From Streptomyces clavifer (GTDB lineage: Bacteria; Actinomycetota; Actinomycetes; Streptomycetales; Streptomycetaceae): DNA of 64,000 nt. The stretch lies in contig BMWJ01000007.1 of NCBI GenBank assembly GCA_014651175.1, positions 1 through 64,000 on the forward strand, in the 5' to 3' direction. Shown here piece after piece: positions 48,667 through 57,498 of the stretch; position 1 is the stretch's first letter, and each line of letters opens with the position of its first letter. The notes beneath the pieces were generated by a model. The model saw nothing but the letters and a program-made list of their open reading frames with translations. It ran no database searches and was not told the DNA's origin. The translations under genes were made by a program, and so were the position numbers.

Positions 48667-50031
48667 TCATCGCGCGAAGGCGGTGGCCGGGCCTTCCGCG
48701 AGGGCGGCCACCCGGACCGCGATCAGGGCCACGTCGTCCGTACCGGCCGCTGCGAGACCGTTGAGCAGCTCGTCGCAGAAGGTCTCCAACGGCTCACGGG
48801 CCAGTGCTGCCGCGTGCTGGCGCAGTCGGGCCAGACCCCGGTCCAGCATCTCGTCACGACGCTCGACGAGCCCGTCGGTGTAGAGCAGGACGGTCGACTG
48901 CGGGGGGAGCACCTCCGTGTCGTCCGTACGGTGTTCGTCCGGGTCGACTCCCAGCATCATGCTCCGGCCGCCCTCGAGGAAGCGGGTCTCGCCGTCCCAG
49001 GTCACCAGGAGCGGCGCGGGGTGGCCGGCCACGGCGTAGTGCAACTGCCAGTGCCCGGTCGGGGCCGGTTTCTCGATGAGGCCGTAGATGCAGGTCAGCG
49101 TCTGGTGGGGGTAGAGGATGTGGGTGGCGGCGTCGAGCCGCGCCAGGATCTTTCCGGGCGGCTCCTTCCGGTCGCAGGCGATGCCCCGCAGCATGTTGCG
49201 CATCTGGCTCATCGTCACCGCGGAGCGCAGGTCGTGGCCCGCCACGTCTCCGATGATCAGCGCGGTGGCGCCTTCGTCCAGCAGGAAGGCGTCGTACCAG
49301 TCGCCACCGACCTGGGCGGTCGCCACAGCCGACTGGTAGCGGGCGGCGAGCTCCACGGGCCCGTCGGCCGGCAGGTCGGGCAGGAGCGAGCGCTGCAGGC
49401 GTTCGGCGGTGTGCTGGGCCTCGAAGTGCAGGCGTGAGTTGTCGACGGCGAGGGCGACCCGGTGGGCCAGGTCCTCGACGAGGGGGAGCACGTCCTTGTC
49501 GAACCGGGCCCCACGCGTGGTCCGTGCGAGCGTGATGACGCCCAGCACCTGTCTCCTCGCCCGCAGCGGAGCGATCACGGCCGTGTCGGCCGTCATGCGG
49601 TCGAAGAGTTCGAGCTCGCGCGCCTGAAGGGGGTCGGCGGCACGGTCGGGCGGGGGAAAGTCCGTCAGGAGCATCGGCCCGGCGCCCTGCAGGGCCCGTA
49701 CCACGGCCGCGGCGGAACCTTCGCTGGTCGGGAGGAGCCCTTCGTACAGGCCGGGCGAGAGCCGGTCGGCGTCACGGTGCTCGACGACGATCCTGCGCAG
49801 TCGGCCCCGCCGGTCCAGCAGGTCGACGGCGCACCAGTCGGCGAGGCCGGGTACGAGGGTGTCGCACAGTCTGCGCAGGCCGGTCTCCTCGTCCAGGGTG
49901 CTGGCCAGCGCCTCCGCCGCGTTGATCAGCAGCGTCAGCCGGTCCAGCGCGTGCTGGACCTCCTGGTCCACTTCGAACGCGTCGTCACCGTCCGACGGAT
50001 CACCCGGACGGTCGTCCCGGTCAGCGCACAT
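48667..50031 (-). CDS. GAF-SpoIIE (PP2C) serine phosphatase
   Basis: 454 aa; ATG 50031 with GAAGGAG upstream. GAF domain about 30-185 (EEVQ-like start, LCDTLVPGLADWCAVDLLDRRGRL; ADTAVIAPLRARRQVLGVITLAR), then SpoIIE/PP2C about 215-440 with VGGDWYDAF, IGDVAGHD, LHYAVAGHPAPLL, LLYTDGLVE and GTDDVALIAVR. Metal ligands intact. Likely dephosphorylates an anti-sigma-factor antagonist. Convergent with the PHP gene, stops 8 bp apart. Confidence 0.93.
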   Translation of the reverse strand: MCADRDDRPGDPSDGDDAFEVDQEVQHALDRLTLLINAAEALASTLDEETGLRRLCDTLVPGLADWCAVDLLDRRGRLRRIVVEHRDADRLSPGLYEGLLPTSEGSAAAVVRALQGAGPMLLTDFPPPDRAADPLQARELELFDRMTADTAVIAPLRARRQVLGVITLARTTRGARFDKDVLPLVEDLAHRVALAVDNSRLHFEAQHTAERLQRSLLPDLPADGPVELAARYQSAVATAQVGGDWYDAFLLDEGATALIIGDVAGHDLRSAVTMSQMRNMLRGIACDRKEPPGKILARLDAATHILYPHQTLTCIYGLIEKPAPTGHWQLHYAVAGHPAPLLVTWDGETRFLEGGRSMMLGVDPDEHRTDDTEVLPPQSTVLLYTDGLVERRDEMLDRGLARLRQHAAALAREPLETFCDELLNGLAAAGTDDVALIAVRVAALAEGPATAFAR

Positions 50032-50189
50032 GCGTGCTCCTTCGAGCGGGACGGTGTTCCCGCCCCTTCTGCGATTGTCTGCCAGGTCGGCGGGCCCGGC
50101 ACGCGCCGAAAGGCTGCGGCGGGGCCTCCGGCGTACAGTCGATCACGATGTCTGTGTGGTTTCCGCAGCTGACGGGGCAGGAGGGTCCC

Positions 50190-51152
50190 ATGTCCGATCA
50201 GCACACTGGACCATCCCTTCCACGAACGCGCGGCCCGGTGTCCGCGGGCGTGATCGGCTACGTGCACGGTGACGCGGCCCTGCCGGGCCCGGGCACCGCG
50301 GGGGACGCCGATCCGTACGGTGAGGATCTGCATCTGGCTCTGTACGTCTGCTACGAACTCCACTACCGGGGCTTCTCCGGCGTACGACCGGAGCTGGAGT
50401 GGGATCCGGGGCTGCTCACCGTCCGCGCCGAGCTGGAGGAACGCTTCCTCACGGCGCTGCGGTCCGACGCCACGGATTCGGCGGATCTGGACGACGTACT
50501 GGCCGGCCTGCTCGTGGAGCCCGTACACGGTTCCGGTCTCTCGTGGTTCCTGCAGGACCGGGGCGAGCTGCGGCACCTGCGTGCCTACGCCGTGCAGCGC
50601 TCCCTCTACCACCTGAAGGAGGCCGATCCGCACGCCTGGGTGCTGCCCCGGCTGAGCGGTCGGGCGAAGGCGGGCATGGCCGCGATCGAGTACGACGAAT
50701 TCGGGGGTGGCCGTGCGGAGCGCGTCCACGCCCGGCTCTTCGCCGACCTGATGACCGGTCTGGGGCTCGACAGTACGTACGGCCGCTATCTGGACGACGG
50801 CTGCGCCGAAATGCTGGCCCTGGTGAACATGATGTCGCTCTTCGGCCTGCACCGGCGGTTGCGCGGGGCGCTGGTGGGACATTTCGGCGCTGTCGAGATC
50901 ACCTCCTCACCCGCTTCCCGGCGCCTGGCCCGTGCCATGAAGCGCACGGGAGCGGGGCACGCGGCGGAGTTCTTCTACACGGAGCACGTCGAGGCGGACG
51001 CCGTCCACGAACAGGTGGTGCGCCGTGACGTCATCGGCGGGCTGCTGGAGGACGAACCGGAACTGGCGTCCGACATCTCCTTCGGGATCACCGCCACCTC
51101 CTTTCTGGAGGACCGGCTCGAGGCCCGTCTGCTGGCGGACTGGCAGACCTGA
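50190..51152 (+). CDS. Iron-containing redox enzyme, heme-oxygenase-like (HDO) fold
   Basis: 320 aa from ATG 50190 with GGAGGG upstream. LHLALYVCYELHYRGFSGVRPELEWDP, ADPHAWVLPRLSGRAKAGMAAIEYDEFGGG and GHAAEFFYTEHVEADAVHEQVVRRDVIGG supply the spaced Glu and His residues (E-H..E..., E-x2-H, H-x..E) of heme-oxygenase-like diiron oxidases. Such enzymes activate O2 for desaturation, C-C cleavage or N-oxygenation. First of a three-gene set with a HemK-like methyltransferase and a CDGSH protein. Confidence 0.85.
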   Translation: MSDQHTGPSLPRTRGPVSAGVIGYVHGDAALPGPGTAGDADPYGEDLHLALYVCYELHYRGFSGVRPELEWDPGLLTVRAELEERFLTALRSDATDSADLDDVLAGLLVEPVHGSGLSWFLQDRGELRHLRAYAVQRSLYHLKEADPHAWVLPRLSGRAKAGMAAIEYDEFGGGRAERVHARLFADLMTGLGLDSTYGRYLDDGCAEMLALVNMMSLFGLHRRLRGALVGHFGAVEITSSPASRRLARAMKRTGAGHAAEFFYTEHVEADAVHEQVVRRDVIGGLLEDEPELASDISFGITATSFLEDRLEARLLADWQT

Positions 51153-51258
51153 TCCAGTCGCTCGCGGCGCCCTTTCCGCACGGACGAGTGGCGTCGCGGA
51201 GCCCGATTGCACCGAATCGAAGCCACCCAGTCGTCACACGGATGCTGAGGAGCCCTGG

Positions 51259-51945
51259 ATGTCCACGGAACTGACCGAGGAACCCACCCGCCCGGACCGG
51301 CTGCTGACGCTCCCCGGCGTGTACGCGCCGCAGCACGACACACGCCTCCTCATGACGGCCCTGGACCGCGAGGACGTCCGCCCCGGCGCTGACGTCCTGG
51401 ACCTCGGAACGGGCAGTGGCGCGCTCGCCCTGCACGCGGCGCGGCTCGGAGCGCGGGTGACGGCCGTGGACATCGCGCGGCGGGCCGTACTGACCGCGCG
51501 GCTGAACGCGCTGCTGCACCGCCGGCGCGTCACCGTGCAGCGCAGCGACCTCCTGTCCGCACTGCCCGGCAGGTCCTACGACCTGGTGATCTGCAATCCG
51601 CCGTACGTCCCGTCCCCGATCGGCCGGCTGCCGGGGCACGGCTCCGCGCGGGCGTGGGACGCCGGGTACGACGGGCGCGCGGTCCTCGACCGTGTCTGCG
51701 TCGCGGCTCCGGCCGCGCTGCGTCCCGGCGGCCTCCTGCTGATGGTCCACTCCGGCCTGTGCGACAGCGACACGACCCTGCGCCGCCTGTCGGACGCCGG
51801 TCTGGACGCGCGTGTGAGCGAGCGCGCCCGCGTACCCCTCGGGCCCGTACTGCGTTCCAGACTCCGGTGGCTGAGGGAGTCCGGCCTCGTGGGCCGGAAC
51901 GAGGCGAGCGAGGAACTGGTGGTCATCCGTGCCGAACACCCCTGA
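51259..51945 (+). CDS. HemK/PrmC-like methyltransferase
   Basis: 228 aa. Motif I VLDLGTGSGALALHAARLGARVTAVDI and the NPPY motif (DLVICNPPYVPSPIG) that binds a planar amide or amine: the HemK/PrmC/Mtq2 group that methylates Gln or Lys side chains, or nucleobases. No N-terminal PrmC helical domain, so it is not the release-factor enzyme. ATG 51259 lies 106 bp after the diiron gene. Its 3' end overlaps the CDGSH gene by 17 bp. Confidence 0.88.
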   Translation: MSTELTEEPTRPDRLLTLPGVYAPQHDTRLLMTALDREDVRPGADVLDLGTGSGALALHAARLGARVTAVDIARRAVLTARLNALLHRRRVTVQRSDLLSALPGRSYDLVICNPPYVPSPIGRLPGHGSARAWDAGYDGRAVLDRVCVAAPAALRPGGLLLMVHSGLCDSDTTLRRLSDAGLDARVSERARVPLGPVLRSRLRWLRESGLVGRNEASEELVVIRAEHP

Positions 51946-52252
51946 GCTTCCCCGGAGGATCTCCATCGACGACCAGGGGCCGCTGCTGATCGAAGGGCCG
52001 GTGGAGATCACCTGTGCCGACGGCCGTGTGGCCGTGTCGGACCGGTTCGTCGTTGCCGTCTGCACCTGTCGGCGGAGCCGCATGTACCCCTGGTGCGACA
52101 CCAGTCACCGGCGTCGCACGCACGGCGAGGAAGCCCATACCGCGGGGAGCGATACGGCCCGTGCGCCCGGCGACTGCACGGTGCCGGCCCGGCCGCCCCG
52201 CCCGGATGGAGGGACGACCGCGTCCGATGGGCCCGCCGGCCGGCCGCGGTGA
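51929..52252 (+). CDS. CDGSH-type iron-sulfur protein
   Basis: 107 aa from GTG 51929, inside the end of the methyltransferase gene. The cluster motif is CTCRRSRMYPWCDTSH (C-x-C ... C-x-x-x-H), ligating a [2Fe-2S] with three Cys and one His. The C-terminal 45 residues are low-complexity. It may donate electrons to the upstream diiron enzyme. Confidence 0.88.
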   Translation: MPNTPELPRRISIDDQGPLLIEGPVEITCADGRVAVSDRFVVAVCTCRRSRMYPWCDTSHRRRTHGEEAHTAGSDTARAPGDCTVPARPPRPDGGTTASDGPAGRPR

Positions 52253-52404
52253 CGACAAGCACCGTGCACCGGACGGGCGTGCGCTGGCACGCGTGAACCA
52301 CTGCGGGGCGTGAAACGCGCCCACGCCGGACTGACGAACGAGGCAGCCGACCGCCCTGCGTCAAAACTGCGGGACTGGCGAACCACCGGGAGCAGGAGGA
52401 ACTC

Positions 52405-52863
52405 ATGGCTGTACGGCACAAGCTGGTCAGGAGGAGCACGGACGCGGTCTGGGCCGTCCTGTCCGACGGAGAGCGCTACGACCGCTGGGTGGTCGGCACG
52501 GCCGAGTCCCATCCGGCTGAGGGTCGGTGGCCCGAAGTCGGGTCCACCATCGCCTACCGGGTCAGGATCGGCCCCTTCGAGTTGGACAACGAGACGGTCG
52601 TACGCCGGTGCGAGCCTCCCCGAATCCTGGAACTCGAGGTGAACAGCGGCTGGCTGGGTACCGCGAGGGTCGCCATCGACGTGCGCCCCTGGGGCGACGA
52701 CACCCTGTTGATCGTCGACGAGCATCCCTTGCGCGGCGTCGGCGCCACGTTGCACAACGTGGCCTTCGAGGCGGTGATCCAGCTCCGGCACCGGGCCATG
52801 CTCAACCGGCTCGCCGAGCTCTGCGAGGACGGGAGAACTGAACCGTCTCCGGCGAAGGGGTGA
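52405..52863 (+). CDS. SRPBCC-family protein
   Basis: 152 aa, ATG 52405 five nt after GGAGGA. KLVRRSTDAVWAVLSDGERYDRWVVGTAESHPAEGRWPEVGSTI is a typical START-like N-terminus and FEAVIQLRHRAMLNRLAELCED the C-terminal helix lining the ligand cavity. Ligand unknown. Might be cotranscribed with the CDGSH operon (152 bp gap). Confidence 0.87.
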   Translation: MAVRHKLVRRSTDAVWAVLSDGERYDRWVVGTAESHPAEGRWPEVGSTIAYRVRIGPFELDNETVVRRCEPPRILELEVNSGWLGTARVAIDVRPWGDDTLLIVDEHPLRGVGATLHNVAFEAVIQLRHRAMLNRLAELCEDGRTEPSPAKG

Positions 52864-52930
52864 CCGGAGGGGGTTCCCGGGCCGGCCGACGCAGTGCGCC
52901 CGCCCGCGCGACGGCCGTCCTGCCGCCCTC

Positions 52931-54169
52931 TCAGGTCTCCGCGCGCGGCCTGCTCTGCGTGGCACCCCTCAGCCGACGGGCCACCGCCCGGAGACGGGGG
53001 TGTCGTTCGTGCATCTCCGCCGAGCGGCGGTCGAGCTCCTCGCCGAGACGTTCCGTGCGCTTGTCGATGTCGAGTTCGTCGAGGATGCGGTCGATCTCGG
53101 CGAGCAGGGCACCGTGCAACTGCCACTGCCGGGGGTGCTCCTGGACGTCCTCCAGGAGTAGGTCCGCCACCCGGTCACGTGTCGTGCGACTGCGGCTGAG
53201 CGCCTCGGCGAGACGTTCCTCGGCCTCCTCCCCGCTGGCCGCGATCGGGGTCGTGATCATCACCGCGAAACCCTCGATCGCGTCCGACATGTGTCCGAAC
53301 AGCTCCCTCAGGCATGCGGCCACGTCCTCCGGGAACAGTGCCTCCTCCGTGCGCGCCTTCGCGAGGTCGGTCAGGGTCCGCGTCAGTACGCGCAGCACCA
53401 CGGCGCAGATCTCCAGCGTGTCGAGACCGGTGCGCAGGACCACGCGGTACAGGAGCCCCTGGCGGACCCGGGGATTGAGCATCAGGCTCTCCTCGGCCTG
53501 CCGCAAGGAGGCGTCCACCTCCACGATGTCGTGGTCCAGCCGACGGGCCTCGTGCAGGCGTGCGGCTGCCTCCGCCACGGGATGGTTGCCGCCGATCTCC
53601 TCGCCGAGGACCCGGAACATGCTGCCCATCCGCTGCCCCATGCCGCTGATGGAGGCACCGGCCGTCTCGACCCAAACGGGCGGCGCGAACAGGAGGTTGA
53701 ACAGGAGCCCCACCCCTGCACCGATGAGCGTCTCGAACACCCGCTCCCAGGCGGTGTCGGCGACCTGGGCGACACCGAGCACGAGCATCGCGCTGATGGC
53801 CACCTCCGGCACGAACTCGTTCACCCTGACGAAGCGCCCGATCAGCAGCGAGGTGAAGATCGTCAGGCCGAGGCTCCACCAGCTCAGCCCCACCAGGGAA
53901 CTGAAACCACTGGCGATCAGCACGCCGACGACAACCGAATTCACCCGTCGGATCCCCGTGGTGAGCGTGGCGTAGAGCGTCACCTGCACCACGAGCAGAG
54001 CCGTGAGAGGGGCGGTCAGGGGCGCGGGATGGGGCTCGGGCAGCGCCCACTGGGCCACGGCAAAGGCGATGACGGCCGCAGCGGTGGAGCGCAGCAGCTG
54101 GGCCGCGGCAGGCTCGGTGGTGCGCTGCACGAGCTTGATGACGGGCGCGGGCGCAGATACTCCAGGCAT
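52931..54169 (-). CDS. FUSC/aromatic acid exporter-type membrane protein
   Basis: 412 aa if started at ATG 54169 (MPGVSAPAPVI); upstream in-frame ATG 54238 and GTG 54253 remain possible as none has a good ribosome site. N-terminal five to six TM helices (STAAAVIAFAVAQWALP, PLTALLVVQVTLYATLTTG, SVVVGVLIASGFSSLVGLSWWSLGLTIFTSLLIG, EVAISAMLVLGVAQVADTAWERVFETLIGAGVGLLFNLLFAPP) are FUSC-like; the C-terminal half is a long cytoplasmic helical domain. Possible efflux of aromatic or amphipathic acids. Confidence 0.8.
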   Translation of the reverse strand: MPGVSAPAPVIKLVQRTTEPAAAQLLRSTAAAVIAFAVAQWALPEPHPAPLTAPLTALLVVQVTLYATLTTGIRRVNSVVVGVLIASGFSSLVGLSWWSLGLTIFTSLLIGRFVRVNEFVPEVAISAMLVLGVAQVADTAWERVFETLIGAGVGLLFNLLFAPPVWVETAGASISGMGQRMGSMFRVLGEEIGGNHPVAEAAARLHEARRLDHDIVEVDASLRQAEESLMLNPRVRQGLLYRVVLRTGLDTLEICAVVLRVLTRTLTDLAKARTEEALFPEDVAACLRELFGHMSDAIEGFAVMITTPIAASGEEAEERLAEALSRSRTTRDRVADLLLEDVQEHPRQWQLHGALLAEIDRILDELDIDKRTERLGEELDRRSAEMHERHPRLRAVARRLRGATQSRPRAET

Positions 54170-54297
54170 TCCTTGACCGTGCCCCGCTTCCGGGCATCGC
54201 AGCGCTTCGGAGTCCAGGCAGGCTCCGTACGGACGCATTCGGGCACCCCTCACGCATCCGCGGTGCGATCCGGGCGGTGCGGAGGGATGGTGGAGGT

Positions 54298-54516
54298 ATG
54301 GCTATCTCACACACTCCCCCGAGTTCCCTGTCGCCCGCGCGCCCGCTCACGCCCCCGGGCGAGACGCCCCCGTGCGAGGGGTGCATCAGCGAGGCGCACG
54401 TCGAGCGTGCGGACGGCGGCATCTGGGAGCACCCCGTCTTCTGGGCCTCGCTCGTGATGTTCGGCTCGCTGGTCGTCGCCGGCTACTTCATCGCCCGCAT
54501 ATTCGGCTTCACATGA
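54298..54516 (+). CDS. Small single-pass membrane protein coupled to HhH-GPD gene
   Basis: 72 aa, ATG 54298 after GGTGGAGG. Hydrophilic Pro/Ser-rich N-terminus with a CEGC pair (PPCEGCISEAHVERADGG), then a C-terminal TM helix FWASLVMFGSLVVAGYFIARIFG. Stop overlaps the next start (ATGA). Function unknown; the two Cys could bind metal. Confidence 0.7.
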   Translation: MAISHTPPSSLSPARPLTPPGETPPCEGCISEAHVERADGGIWEHPVFWASLVMFGSLVVAGYFIARIFGFT

Positions 54517-55154
54517 GTGACCGGACCACGCTGGACACGTTGCTGGACCTGCACGGCACCACGTACGCGGAGGAGGCGGGCATCCGGCTGCGTGACACCC
54601 CTCAGCCGCTGTACCAGCTCCTCGTGCTGAGCCACCTGCTGAGCGCCCGCATCCGGGCCTCCGTCGCCGTGGCAGCGGCACGTGCGCTGTACGCGCACGG
54701 GATGCGCACCCCGCGCCGGATGGCCGACGCGACGTGGCAGCAGCGTGTCGACGCACTGGGCGAAGGCGGCTACCGGCGGTACGACGAGCGCACGGCGACC
54801 CAGCTGGGGGACGGTGCCGTCCTTCTGCTGGACGAGCACGGCGGGGATCTGCGGCGGCTGCGCCGGGAGGCCGACGGCGACGACGGCGCCTTGCGCCGCG
54901 CGCTGCAGCGGTTTCCCGGGATGGGTCCCACCGGCGCCGACATCTTCGTGCGCGAGGTGCAGACGGTGTGGCCGGAGACGGCCCCGTTCCTCGACGCGAA
55001 AGCGCTGCAGGGGGCCGAGCGGCTGGGTCTGCCCACCTCGCCGGCGGGGCTGACCGGGCTGGCGGAGGGACGGGATCCCGCAGTACTCGCAGCGGCTCTG
55101 GTACGGACCGCTCTGGACAAGGACCTCACGGCTCAGGTCCGGTCCGCGGCCTGA
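54513..55154 (+). CDS. HhH-GPD-like DNA glycosylase/endonuclease protein
   Basis: 213 aa. Layout of Nth/MutY-like proteins: PLYQLLVLSHLLSARIRASVAVAAARALYAHGMRTPRRMADAT, then a helix-hairpin-helix RFPGMGPTGADIFVREVQTVWPETAPFLDAKAL. The catalytic Lys of Nth and the Fe-S cysteines are not seen; the Asp of APFLDAKA could be the GPD Asp. Possibly a base-excision enzyme with diverged chemistry. Start ATG 54513 overlaps the small membrane protein stop. Confidence 0.78.
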   Translation: MSDRTTLDTLLDLHGTTYAEEAGIRLRDTPQPLYQLLVLSHLLSARIRASVAVAAARALYAHGMRTPRRMADATWQQRVDALGEGGYRRYDERTATQLGDGAVLLLDEHGGDLRRLRREADGDDGALRRALQRFPGMGPTGADIFVREVQTVWPETAPFLDAKALQGAERLGLPTSPAGLTGLAEGRDPAVLAAALVRTALDKDLTAQVRSAA

Positions 55155-55165
55155 GATGCCGGGGT

Positions 55166-55915
55166 TCAGCGAGGCGGGCGCGGCTTGCCCGGCTTGGTGG
55201 AGCGGCCCTCCACGAGCGCCCGGCGGATCCACGCGGCGCTGGCCCTCGCGTGTGCCGTGGTCGCCGTGTGGTCGGCCACCGCGGTGACGAAGCGGTGCGT
55301 GGGGCGGAGGCACTGTCCACAGGGCGTGTCGGTCGTGATCAGGTAGCCGTCCTCGCACTGGGAGTCCGCGCACCGGCCCGGGCTCAGCAGCGCTTCCGCG
55401 ATCTCCTGCGGGGCCCAGCGGCGCCGGCCGTCCTCGTCCTTCTCGTGCAGGGCATGGGCCCAGCGGCTGTTCCACCGTCGCTCCAGGCGCTCCAGGAGCT
55501 GGTCGGGAGTGCGGCGCACGAGCTCCTGGTGGACCAGGTCGTACACGGACCGGGGGGTGCGGTGGGCGAGGGCCTGGAGCAGCGGCTGGGGAAAGGCCTG
55601 CAGGACGTAGCCGACGGGGGTGATCGCCCCGCGTTCCTTCCACTTCCGGCACGAGCAGGGGCCCTCGGCGGGCAGCCGGTTCCCGCACCGGCCGCACTGC
55701 CCGCGGCATTCCGCGCAGAGTCCCTCGTCGAGGCCGTCCAGGTGAGGGGCGGGCGCCCTGCCGCAGTCACGGCAGCAGGCGGCGCAGGGGCCGCAGAGGC
55801 GCTCGTTGCCCAGGTGCGTCGACCACTGCCGCTGCTGGCACCGGCAGCAGAGGGCGCTGTTGCAGTGCTCGTGGTGGGCGGCGGCCGATTGCCGTCCGGG
55901 TTGCGGGAATGACAT
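55166..55915 (-). CDS. Cys-rich zinc-ribbon-like protein, function unknown
   Basis: 249 aa. The first 90 residues hold about 18 Cys in ordered pairs (CCRCQQRQW, CGPCAACCRDCG, CAECRGQCGRCG, CSCRKW), suggesting several zinc ribbons in series; another pair set (CADSQCEDG, CGQC) lies near 205-225. Between is a helical domain (PRSVYDLVHQELVRRTPDQLLERLERRWNSRW) resembling parts of helix-turn-helix/replication-type proteins seen in streptomycetes. It might bind DNA. Converges with the HhH-GPD gene 11 bp away. Confidence 0.7.
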   Translation of the reverse strand: MSFPQPGRQSAAAHHEHCNSALCCRCQQRQWSTHLGNERLCGPCAACCRDCGRAPAPHLDGLDEGLCAECRGQCGRCGNRLPAEGPCSCRKWKERGAITPVGYVLQAFPQPLLQALAHRTPRSVYDLVHQELVRRTPDQLLERLERRWNSRWAHALHEKDEDGRRRWAPQEIAEALLSPGRCADSQCEDGYLITTDTPCGQCLRPTHRFVTAVADHTATTAHARASAAWIRRALVEGRSTKPGKPRPPR

Positions 55916-56074
55916 TGCTGCGTTCTCCAGGTGCGTGGCGAGGAGCGATCAGGTCCTGGCCAGGTCGACGAAGCGTGCGCGGGGCCGACGGCGACCGTAC
56001 CGCCCCGTGCGGGGCCCGTGCGGCGCTTCTGCCGCGATCGTGTCGATTGTCCCGCACCCGGAGCGTGCGCGGGG

Positions 56075-56269
56075 TCAGGGGTGCAGGCCGCTGACCACGT
56101 TCGCGGTGGCGGTGATCCCCTCATGGATGGTGGGCGCCATGCTCGTACTGGCCAGGAGGAAGCCGAGCAGCGCGCAGACGATCGCGTGCGAGGGCTTGAG
56201 TCCGCCGTTGCGCAGGAAGATCACCGCGAGGATCAGCAGGAAGAGTACCAGTGAGATCGAAATGGCCAT
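56075..56269 (-). CDS. Small membrane protein, 64 aa
   Basis: ATG 56269 follows AGGAGG at six nt. Helix 1 MAISISLVLFLLILAVIFL, helix 2 HAIVCALLGFLLASTSMAP, then IHEGITATANVVSGLHP. Similar two-helix proteins occur in streptomycetes, some near integrated or conjugative elements. Function unknown. Confidence 0.72.
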   Translation of the reverse strand: MAISISLVLFLLILAVIFLRNGGLKPSHAIVCALLGFLLASTSMAPTIHEGITATANVVSGLHP

Positions 56270-56398
56270 GGCCAACCTCCTCCGCCGCGCCGGAATGGCG
56301 GCTTTCGGCCGCCAGTGTGGCGCAGCGGGGAGGCCGTCCGACGGACTGGCGTGTCCGCCGCACGGGTGATGACGCAGGGTGACGGGCCGGCGGTGGTG

Positions 56399-57271
56399 TC
56401 AGGCGCGGGGGCGGCCGCGGCGGCGGAGGAATGCTGCGAGTCCTGCCAGGTCATCCGTGTTGAGGTGGTCGACACCCGCGGCGAGCAGCTCGTCCCACAC
56501 GGCGTCGCGGGCGGGACCCGGCGTGTCGGGCGTGGCCCAGAAGCGGACGCGTTGCCCCGCCGCGTGGGCGGCGTCGACGTGGCCGCGCAGCCTGGCCCGT
56601 TCGGCGGCGGGGAACGGGCCGGTGCCCTGCCAGCCGAAGCCCTGGGTCCAGTTCGCGCTGATGAGCGGGATGAGGGAGGCGGGCGCCCCCGTTCCGAGGT
56701 CGTCGGGCCGGCCGTCGTAGAAGGCGTACCGAGTGGTCTGTGCCTCCATCGGGACACGGGCGGCACGGTCTCCCGAGATGACAGGGGTGACTGCACCGGT
56801 GCGGACCCGGCCGTGGCTGTAGCGGGTCATGATGTGCCGGTGGCTCCGGAGCAACCGGTCGAGTGCGAGGTAGGCGGCGGCGCCGTCGTCCTTGATGTCG
56901 ATGAGCAGCTGCAGCGGGGCGCGGTGTCCGGCGTGGACCGAGCCGTGGTTCGCCCGGACCAGGGCGTGGAGCGGGTCCAGGTAGAGCGCGGTGAGGGTGC
57001 GGGCCGGGTCGAGGCTGCTCTCCTCGTGGGCGACGAGCAGTTCCCCGTCGACGAGGAAGACGTCGGCCTCGACGCTGGTGAACCCGTGCGCGAGCGCGTC
57101 GTGGAGGGGGCGGGGGTGCAGGTAGTCGTTGTGCGCGTGTGCGGGGGCCAGCGGGCGCGGGCGGGCCGGCCGGGCGGGGGCCGCCGCAGCCGCCTGGGCG
57201 GGAATGAACGCGCCCGCGGCTGCGGTGGCGAGGGCGGTACTGACGACTCTGCGACGGGTCAGGTGTGCCAT
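56399..57271 (-). CDS. Tat-exported glycerophosphodiester phosphodiesterase / PI-PLC-like protein
   Basis: 290 aa, ATG 57271. Twin-arginine-type signal (TRRRVVSTALATAAAGAFIPAQA). TIM-barrel phosphodiesterase: APAHAHNDYLHPRPLHDALAHGFTSVEADVFLVDGELLVAHEE contains the catalytic H-x..H-N and E-x-D metal ligands; LQLLIDIKDD and VRFWATPDTPGPARDAVWDELLAAGVDHLNTDDL follow. Probably cleaves phosphodiester head groups outside the cell. Confidence 0.88.
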   Translation of the reverse strand: MAHLTRRRVVSTALATAAAGAFIPAQAAAAAPARPARPRPLAPAHAHNDYLHPRPLHDALAHGFTSVEADVFLVDGELLVAHEESSLDPARTLTALYLDPLHALVRANHGSVHAGHRAPLQLLIDIKDDGAAAYLALDRLLRSHRHIMTRYSHGRVRTGAVTPVISGDRAARVPMEAQTTRYAFYDGRPDDLGTGAPASLIPLISANWTQGFGWQGTGPFPAAERARLRGHVDAAHAAGQRVRFWATPDTPGPARDAVWDELLAAGVDHLNTDDLAGLAAFLRRRGRPRA

Positions 57272-57458
57272 GGGGTCTCCCTGAAGCGGTGAGGGGCAGA
57301 GCGGGCGGGGGGACGCGACGAGTATGGGGCCCCGGCCGAGACGAAAGGCAGGTACCTGCCAAGAGTTGGGGCGGACGTCGTCCGCCCGTCGGCTGCGTCG
57401 CGCCTGCCGTTGTCCGGGGCCCGCCCGGACGACGGAACCCGCCCCGGGCACACCGGGG

Positions 57459-57485
57459 CGGGGGCACGTGGTGCACGTGCCCCCG
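57459..57485. terminator. Strong hairpin after the acyl-CoA dehydrogenase operon
   Basis: CGGGGGCACGTG (57459-57470) pairs perfectly with 57474-57485 around GTG. A second hairpin, CCCGCCCCGG/CCGGGGCGGG (57438-57462), abuts it. 13 bp after the stop of the 57499 gene. Confidence 0.8.
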
Positions 57486-57498
57486 CTCCGGCTTCGCC

